DNA of 17,643 nucleotides. It comes from JAFTYO01 sp045611785 (GTDB lineage Bacteria > Pseudomonadota > Alphaproteobacteria > RF32 > CAG-239). The DNA lies in the NCBI GenBank assembly GCA_045611785.1, contig JAZKXV010000035.1:1-17643 (forward strand), in the 5' to 3' direction. This document shows positions 14,131 to 17,643 of this stretch, one piece after another. The position numbers and the translations under genes were made by a program. Position 1 is the first letter of the stretch. Every line of letters starts with the position of its first letter. A model generated the notes under the pieces. It did not search any database, was not told where the DNA came from, and saw only the letters and a program-made list of their open reading frames with translations.

Positions 14131-15105
14131 TTAGAGAACATCAATCAGCTTGAAATAAGGATTTGCAATGTCACCAGGTGACACCAACTTCTTCTTGCAC
14201 AACGCAGACATTGAATCGCGCATTCTCTTAGGAAGACTTAAGATTTCCTGTCTTGATTTGAGGTGAATGAGTTTCATCGTCTCAATCAGGAAAATCTGCC
14301 TAATTTTGTTGTATTCACCCTTGCAATAGTACAAGTACGGACGCAGAACGTAAGATCGCTCGATGCTTGCAAACATTTTAGCCACATCCTCGATGGTTCT
14401 GTCTTCAGAATAGAACCAATCGTAAATTGCGTCAGGATACAATGAGAAGAGTTTTGCGAAGTCTTCATCTGTGTGCTGTTTGCATAAATCCTTGCCATAG
14501 TACTCGTAGATTCTGCTAAATCCCTGACTGGCATTCTTGTAAGTATTGATGTAAATTGATGAATACTCACTCAGGTAGCTTGGAGCATTAACAAACAAGA
14601 CGTTTTTGTAGTCTTTGCTTCCGCACTCCCATAGCTCTGTTGATGCATTGTAGCGGAATAGCTCTACTTTCATTTTATGGCAGTCGCGAATCCTGTTCGG
14701 ATTTAAAATGTGGTATATCGTTTGGATATGCACTTTTACTTCCTCCGCAGTTGGTAGAACCTCTTGCTTAAAGCCGCGTACATCAGTGTCATACAGATAC
14801 ATGTTGTAGAGACGCCAGATGTGTGGTTTAGGGCTGTGGCCACCGAATGTGTTTGTCAGGTAGTTAGGAATGTTTTCCATGCCGACAAAAATCAGATAAG
14901 CTTCATAAGGCTTTGGATTTGGTCGCTCGAAAAGGATGTTGTGCTGCCTTCTTACCCGATTGCTTTCAGGCAGAAGGGATAGCATCTCCGCATTAGAGGG
15001 ACAGTCATCAGTGTTGGCCTTGAAGTGCAACAGGGTCGCTGACTTTGAGACAAGTGTGCAGTTAAGTTTTGTCTCAATCTCTTGGATGAAATTCTTTCTC
15101 TTCAT
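14131..15105 (-). CDS. Protein of 324 residues, unknown, probably horizontally acquired
   Basis: The frame is open from ATG 15105 with no internal break. The product has no signal peptide or membrane helix. It has an N-terminal basic helix (MKRKNFIQEIETKLNC), a central part rich in Tyr, Asn and Pro (for example YEAYLIFVGMENIPNYL and KPHIWRLYNMYLYDTD), and a mainly helical C-terminal half ending in a basic region (SLPKRMRDSMSALCKKKL). I recognise no family or catalytic motif. Two 60-base lines counted by hand in this gene (14161-14220 and 14821-14880) are each 47% G+C, against 27% in a line of the first TPR gene. No Shine-Dalgarno precedes the ATG, whereas a near-perfect promoter does. This combination suggests transfer from a lineage with different translation signals. 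Confidence 0.75.
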   Translation of the reverse strand: MKRKNFIQEIETKLNCTLVSKSATLLHFKANTDDCPSNAEMLSLLPESNRVRRQHNILFERPNPKPYEAYLIFVGMENIPNYLTNTFGGHSPKPHIWRLYNMYLYDTDVRGFKQEVLPTAEEVKVHIQTIYHILNPNRIRDCHKMKVELFRYNASTELWECGSKDYKNVLFVNAPSYLSEYSSIYINTYKNASQGFSRIYEYYGKDLCKQHTDEDFAKLFSLYPDAIYDWFYSEDRTIEDVAKMFASIERSYVLRPYLYYCKGEYNKIRQIFLIETMKLIHLKSRQEILSLPKRMRDSMSALCKKKLVSPGDIANPYFKLIDVL

Positions 15106-15146
15106 ATGGTAAATAATTAGGTGTTAATAATTCATTTTGTCTTACT

Positions 15147-15175
15147 AAAATAACGTTTTTGATACGTTTTGTCAA
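15147..15175 (-). promoter_or_regulatory. Promoter of the 324-residue protein gene
   Basis: On the minus strand TTGACA (15170-15175) and TATTTT (15147-15152) are 17 bases apart. The same sequence also approximates the Bacteroidota promoter form (TTG, about 19-20 bases, TAnnTTTG). AAAACGT occurs twice in the spacer. Confidence 0.65.
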
Positions 15176-15212
15176 TAGTTTTATGTTTTAAATATTTTAA
15201 TTGCATAATTTT

Positions 15213-15249
15213 ATAAAAAAAAGAACCTTTACCAACAAGGTAAAGGTTC
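15213..15249 (-). terminator. Terminator of the 178-residue repeat-protein gene
   Basis: A perfect 11-bp stem, GAACCTTTACC (15223-15233) with GGTAAAGGTTC (15239-15249), closes a 5-base loop and is followed on the minus strand by eight T residues (15215-15222). It begins 18 bases after the stop codon. Confidence 0.87.
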
Positions 15250-15266
15250 GAATCTGATTTTGTTTT

Positions 15267-15803
15267 CTATGCTCCAATATCACGGGGCGGAAGTTGAGGA
15301 AATTTTGCAGCAACATGAACCGAAGGTTCGTAGTCACTAACCCAGCGAATTTCTCCATCAACATCGTTTAAGGCACACGGACCAATTCGACGGCGTGCCT
15401 CGCTGAAATCGCAAGGTTCATCGGTAAGTTCGATTTTTGCCGGAGCGTTTAAGCTTGCATCATATGGACTTACCCAATATGTACCATCAACACTTATAGA
15501 CAATCTTAAATTGCAGCCGAATATCTCTTCAGCCTCGCCATATGTGATTGGTTCGTCAATCTTAGGTAGCTGAGCAGGGAAACAGTATCCTAATGAAAAT
15601 TTGTTTCCGACCCAAACGATGACGCGCCTCTCTACAATGAATTGACCATCTTCCCAACGACCAACATTTGCGTGCTTGGCACTTGGAGAAGGTAGAAACG
15701 GTTTAATCTCTGAGAGTAGGTATGGTGCGCCAGCAGCCTTCCAATCTTCTGTCAAAATAAAGTAACCGCCTTCCATAGGCACTGGTTTTCTAGTGTTTTT
15801 CAT
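15267..15803 (-). CDS. Protein of 178 residues with three internal repeats, unknown
   Basis: The ATG at 15803 starts a soluble protein without signal peptide or membrane segment. Three related blocks can be aligned by eye around Trp-Val pairs at residues 64-65 (WVGNKFSLGYCFPAQLPKI), 110-111 (WVSPYDASLNAPAKIEL) and 154-155 (WVSDYEPSVHVAAKFPQL). They are 46 and 44 residues apart, and each of the last two is preceded by a GEA or SEA helix (Glu90-Ala91, Glu135-Ala136) and a VDG turn. This implies a tandem-repeat fold, probably beta-rich, of the sort used for binding rather than catalysis. No family is recognised. The leader has no Shine-Dalgarno, and the unit has its own promoter element and terminator. 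Confidence 0.75.
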   Translation of the reverse strand: MKNTRKPVPMEGGYFILTEDWKAAGAPYLLSEIKPFLPSPSAKHANVGRWEDGQFIVERRVIVWVGNKFSLGYCFPAQLPKIDEPITYGEAEEIFGCNLRLSISVDGTYWVSPYDASLNAPAKIELTDEPCDFSEARRRIGPCALNDVDGEIRWVSDYEPSVHVAAKFPQLPPRDIGA

Positions 15804-15860
15804 AGCATTGATTTTTTTAGGTTTGAAAATAATTGGTGTAATTATAAGAAATACGTTGTG

Positions 15861-15889
15861 TGTTTATAGAAACATATTTTATTTGTCAA
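15861..15889 (-). promoter_or_regulatory. Promoter element of the 178-residue repeat-protein gene
   Basis: On the minus strand a perfect TTGACA (15884-15889) is followed by TAAACA after 17 bases (15861-15866) or TATAAA after 15. The -10 is thus less certain than in the two sister cassettes. Confidence 0.45.
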
Positions 15890-15932
15890 GAGTTTTTTTA
15901 GTTTTATTTAAGTATTAATTAAGATGGTAAAC

Positions 15933-15966
15933 CCCCCTTACAACAAAGATGTAAGGGGGTGTTTTT
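15933..15966. terminator. Hairpin after the 156-residue protein gene
   Basis: A perfect 10-bp stem, CCCCCTTACA (15933-15942) with TGTAAGGGGG (15950-15959), closes a 7-base loop. The T run (TGTTTTT) lies on the plus-strand side and overlaps the stop codon of the minus-strand gene. It may therefore act on plus-strand transcripts, or on the minus strand by the very strong stem alone. Confidence 0.6.
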
Positions 15967-16435
15967 AGAGTAGTTCAGCATAAGGAATAGAATTGTTCTC
16001 TAATATTTCCTTGTAGTAAGCTTTAGAAAGCTTTGATGAAAAGAATTCAGCGGTAACGACCATTGCGTGAATGTGAGTGTGCGCTAAGCTTTTTACAGTT
16101 TCGTTTGAGCTGTTCAAAAGCGAGCTTAATTCTGGATTGATATGCAAAAAGTATATCAGGAGTTCGGCTTCTCTACGCTCAAGCTCTTGCTCACAATATT
16201 CTGCAAGTTGCTGAAATCTGTATGACACTGTCGGAATATCAATGTCTTTACTGCGGATAAGATTACCTGGTGAATACGGGTTACATGACCAGTTACACCA
16301 ATCTTTTGCAAGTATGTACGCATACATCAAATCGTCAATGGATATCTGATTTGCACGTACACGTAATGATTGCAGAAAGTCGATGGCATGTGAATAGTCT
16401 TCACGTGCGTTCATAATTAAAAGTTTTGTTTGCAT
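15965..16435 (-). CDS. Protein of about 156 residues, unknown
   Basis: The frame can be extended to a TTG at 16471, but that start lies almost on the predicted transcription start, so the ATG at 16435 (MQTKLLIMNAREDYSHAIDF) is preferred; an ATG at 16414 is also possible. The product looks almost entirely helical and soluble. It has a Trp/Cys-rich spot (DWCNWSCNP, residues 45-53), a long charged helix (RFQQLAEYCEQELERREAE) and a His cluster (AHTHIHAM) that could hold a metal, though this is speculative. There is no recognisable family or Shine-Dalgarno. Its promoter overlaps a 12-bp inverted repeat that recurs on the far side of the neighbouring recombinase, so its expression may be switched or repressed by that element. 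Confidence 0.68.
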   Translation of the reverse strand: MQTKLLIMNAREDYSHAIDFLQSLRVRANQISIDDLMYAYILAKDWCNWSCNPYSPGNLIRSKDIDIPTVSYRFQQLAEYCEQELERREAELLIYFLHINPELSSLLNSSNETVKSLAHTHIHAMVVTAEFFSSKLSKAYYKEILENNSIPYAELL

Positions 16436-16457
16436 AATAATGTATTTAATTTGTAAA

Positions 16458-16507
16458 ACAGTATAATTCAAAAGTGTGCTAAAAATAGCGTTTTAGAATT
16501 ATACTGT
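16458..16507. repeat. 12-bp inverted repeat enclosing the promoter of the 156-residue gene
   Basis: ACAGTATAATTC (16458-16469) and its exact reverse complement GAATTATACTGT (16496-16507) are separated by 26 bases, which include the -10 box. The right arm covers most of the -35/spacer, while the left arm falls in the 5' leader. The arrangement looks like a two-site operator or a recombination site. Confidence 0.7.
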
Positions 16508-16510
16508 CAA
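16482..16510 (-). promoter_or_regulatory. Promoter of the 156-residue protein gene
   Basis: On the minus strand TTGACA (16505-16510) and TATTTT (16482-16487) are exactly 17 bases apart, the same boxes and spacing as in the promoter at 15147-15175. The -35 directly abuts the T run of the preceding terminator. Confidence 0.65.
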
Positions 16511-16542
16511 TAAAAAAAGGTTGCAAAATATGCAACCTTTTT
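16511..16542 (-). terminator. Terminator downstream of the recombinase gene
   Basis: A perfect 12-bp stem, AAAAAGGTTGCA (16514-16525) with TGCAACCTTTTT (16531-16542), closes a 5-base loop and on the minus strand runs into TTTTTTTA. It separates the recombinase transcript from the next promoter. Confidence 0.85.
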
Positions 16543-16634
16543 GAATTTTCTTCGAACTTCCGAATTAACGTTTTGAGAATTGGTATTAAATTTTTATATT
16601 ATAAAATCAAACACTTATATACTTAAAAAATCTT

Positions 16635-16664
16635 ATGTGAATAAAATGTGAATGTTAATATGTG
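16635..16664 (+). repeat. ATGTGAAT direct repeats downstream of the recombinase
   Basis: ATGTGAAT occurs at 16635-16642 and 16646-16653, 11 bp apart (one helical turn), with a partial copy ATGTGGC from 16660. Related motifs occur upstream of the recombinase, in inverted orientation at 17329-17339 and about 17373. They may be protein-binding half-sites. Confidence 0.4.
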
Positions 16665-16687
16665 GCAATATTTACACTAAAAAAACT

Positions 16688-17251
16688 CTATTTTTCCATA
16701 TAGTTGTAATAAGTTTTTCTACTAATATGATATTTTTTGATGATGTCAGCAATTTTCATACCACACTCTCTATCTTTCATCATATTCTCCCTCATAATAG
16801 GATTTAATTTTTTTGCTCTTTCTTTTGAATATTTACCCTCTTCTTTTGCTTTGCTGATGCCATATCTTTGTCTATCAAGTATATTTGCTCTCTCGAACTC
16901 ATAAAAACTACACAGCAAATGGAACATCAATTTTTGTATATGGTCATTTTTACCACCAAATGTGAGGTTTTCTTTATCGAAATGTATGGTAGCACCTTTT
17001 TTTGTAATTTCTTCAACAACCTCTTTTAATTCTTTTAGGTTTCTACCTAATCTATCAAGGGATAAACAATAGACACAATCACCCTCTCTAATATAGTTTA
17101 ACATATCTCTAATTGCTGTCCTATCTTTTACTGATTTACCACTTACTTTTTCAGCAAACACCTTATCAATCTTGTATTTTTCTTTTAACACCTCTTGTCT
17201 TGCTAAACATTGGGTTTCACAAGATGTTCTCATCATCAATACATTTACCAT
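16688..17251 (-). CDS. Serine recombinase of the resolvase/invertase family
   Basis: This 187-residue protein has the size and order of small serine recombinases. The catalytic domain has Arg8 and the nucleophile Ser10 (MMRTSCETQ), the SLDRLGRNL motif with Arg67 and Arg70, and YEFERANILDRQRYGI with Glu118, Glu120 and Arg121. A C-terminal helix-turn-helix DNA-binding segment follows (about 140-187, IADIIKKYHISRKTYYNYM). The active site therefore appears complete, although the usual Tyr and Val around the catalytic strand (YxRVS) are replaced. Such enzymes cut both strands at two sites to resolve or invert DNA. AAAGGAAATG precedes the ATG. Upstream lies about 170 bp of AT-rich DNA full of direct and inverted repeats, the usual place for a res site. 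Whether it resolves a plasmid, inverts a segment or serves a transposon is not decided. Confidence 0.93.
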   Translation of the reverse strand: MVNVLMMRTSCETQCLARQEVLKEKYKIDKVFAEKVSGKSVKDRTAIRDMLNYIREGDCVYCLSLDRLGRNLKELKEVVEEITKKGATIHFDKENLTFGGKNDHIQKLMFHLLCSFYEFERANILDRQRYGISKAKEEGKYSKERAKKLNPIMRENMMKDRECGMKIADIIKKYHISRKTYYNYMEK

Positions 17252-17263
17252 ATCATCATTTCC

Positions 17264-17370
17264 TTTAATGTGTAATTTATATCTATAATTATACTATACT
17301 TTTATTAAAATCAAGTAAAATATACATTAATTACACATTTTTTAATGGTGTATCTAAACTATACTTTATT
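17264..17370. repeat. Repeat-rich region upstream of the recombinase, candidate res or operator site
   Basis: AATGTGTAATT (17267-17277) and AATTACACATT (17329-17339) form a perfect 11-bp inverted repeat 51 bases apart. In addition TTTAATG (17264 and 17341) and ACTATACTTT (17293 and 17358) recur in the same order, as if a block of about 30-40 bp had been duplicated with small deletions. AATTATACT (17287-17295) also matches the core of the 12-bp terminal repeat. Repeated half-sites directly before a recombinase gene are the hallmark of resolvase target sites. Confidence 0.5.
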
Positions 17371-17433
17371 TTCACATTTTTTATTTTGATAAATGCTATT
17401 GCCTATTAGACAGTATAATTTTATTCTAAAAAG

Positions 17434-17467
17434 GCACAGAAACTCCCACTTCTGTGCTTTTTTTTAT
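17434..17467. terminator. Bidirectional hairpin terminator right of the recombinase segment
   Basis: GCACAGAA (17434-17441) pairs perfectly with TTCTGTGC (17450-17457) across an 8-base loop. Eight T residues follow on the plus strand, and CTTTTTAG follows on the minus strand. It probably ends the minus-strand gene entering from the right edge. The spacer 17468-17536 contains a weak hairpin (CCCTAT 17492-17497 with ATAGGG 17506-17511) and two TGAAACCC copies (17477, 17487). Confidence 0.75.
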
Positions 17468-17536
17468 AAAACCATCTGAAACCCATTGAAACCCTATAAA
17501 TTAAAATAGGGGCAATTCTGTTGCTATATTTTTCTT

Positions 17537-17643
17537 CTACATCCCTTCACTGATAATATCCTTAAATCTATTGAAGAAGTTGATGATTTTTTCCAATACT
17601 GTTGCTCTCTTTATTCCTCTATCATTATTTTTTGTAAATAAAG
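17537..17643 (-). CDS. C-terminal fragment of an unknown gene entering from the right edge
   Basis: On the minus strand a frame is open from the edge to TAG at 17537-17539. The last 34 residues include NNDRGIKRATVLEKIINFF and then NRFKDIISEGM. The fragment is amphipathic, basic and helical, as in the tail of a DNA-binding, replication or mobilisation protein, but nothing specific can be recognised. A hairpin and a strong terminator lie downstream in the right direction, which supports a real gene end. With only 34 codons the frame could still be chance. Confidence 0.45.
   Translation of the reverse strand, partial: LFTKNNDRGIKRATVLEKIINFFNRFKDIISEGM

Larger units (their letters stand above)
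16497..17420. mobile_element. Candidate recombinase-containing segment bounded by 12-bp inverted repeats
   Basis: AATTATACTGTC (16497-16508) and GACAGTATAATT (17409-17420) are exact inverted repeats bounding 924 bp that hold one serine recombinase gene and its terminator. Similarity continues past the exact match: TATT lies just inside both copies (one extra base on the right), and ATTCTAAAA lies outside both if a 5-base gap is allowed. No target-site duplication is evident. It could be an invertible segment, a small mobile unit, or plasmid resolution DNA. In such AT-rich DNA a chance 12-bp match is not negligible. Confidence 0.4.

Noticed and set aside
14286..14982. ORFs of 60, 94 and 72 codons within the 324-residue gene
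   Set aside because: The longer frame is intact and has promoter and terminator; these are shadows in other frames.
15239..15253. GGTTCGAATC resembling the T-loop of a tRNA, a possible att site
   Set aside because: It is the right arm of a perfect terminator hairpin, and no acceptor, D or anticodon arm is present nearby.
16436..16471. TTG start at 16471 for the 168-codon version of the unknown gene
   Set aside because: It falls only about 4 bases after the predicted transcription start and lies within the inverted repeat; the ATG at 16435 is more plausible.
17264..17511. CRISPR array among the short repeats at the right end
   Set aside because: Repeats are short (8-12 bp), irregularly spaced and mostly in two copies; there are no uniform spacers and no cas genes.

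Overview
This looks like a chromosomal segment of a low-G+C alphaproteobacterium that runs, at its right end, into an acquired (mobile) region. The lineage call rests on a DUF4167 protein (a family known essentially from Alphaproteobacteria), the 41-residue zinc-independent type of ribosomal protein L36, and AT-rich codon use throughout the housekeeping genes. Host- or gut-associated alphaproteobacteria have this profile, but that last step is inference. Native genes mostly carry clear Shine-Dalgarno sequences (AGGAG-like) and simple hairpin terminators.

Layout. 1-182 holds the 5' end of a small secreted protein (minus strand), followed by a 54-residue basic protein with its own promoter and terminator, then a LonB/YcbZ-type ATP-dependent protease (659-3094, minus). 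A divergent promoter region leads into two membrane-anchored TPR proteins (3174-6169, plus). These end at a bidirectional terminator shared with a convergent two-cluster ferredoxin gene (6223-6462). From 6551 there is a sigma-32-like promoter and htpG, then rpmJ on the minus strand (8568-8693, missed by size-filtered ORF calling), a small exported protein, and ettA (9426-11105), the ABC-F translation factor. From 13945 down to 11140 runs a tightly packed minus-strand operon: DUF4167 protein, membrane metallophosphoesterase, HAD hydrolase and an unknown 144-residue protein, with short gaps or overlaps.

From about 14,096 to the right edge the character changes. Three unrelated genes of unknown function (14131-15105, 15267-15803, 15965-16435) each stand alone with their own hairpin and a TTGACA promoter element, and none has a Shine-Dalgarno sequence. 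The first is much richer in G+C than the housekeeping genes. Next comes a serine recombinase (16688-17251) in AT-rich, repeat-filled DNA. A 12-bp inverted repeat flanks it, and one copy overlaps the promoter of the neighbouring unknown gene. Last is the C-terminus of an unknown gene cut by the window edge.

The stress and translation genes (lon-like protease, htpG, rpmJ, ettA) are ordinary. The most interesting part is the right-hand 3.5 kb: apparently foreign single-gene cassettes next to a recombinase, with a possible promoter switch. None of the three cassette products could be assigned to a family by eye.
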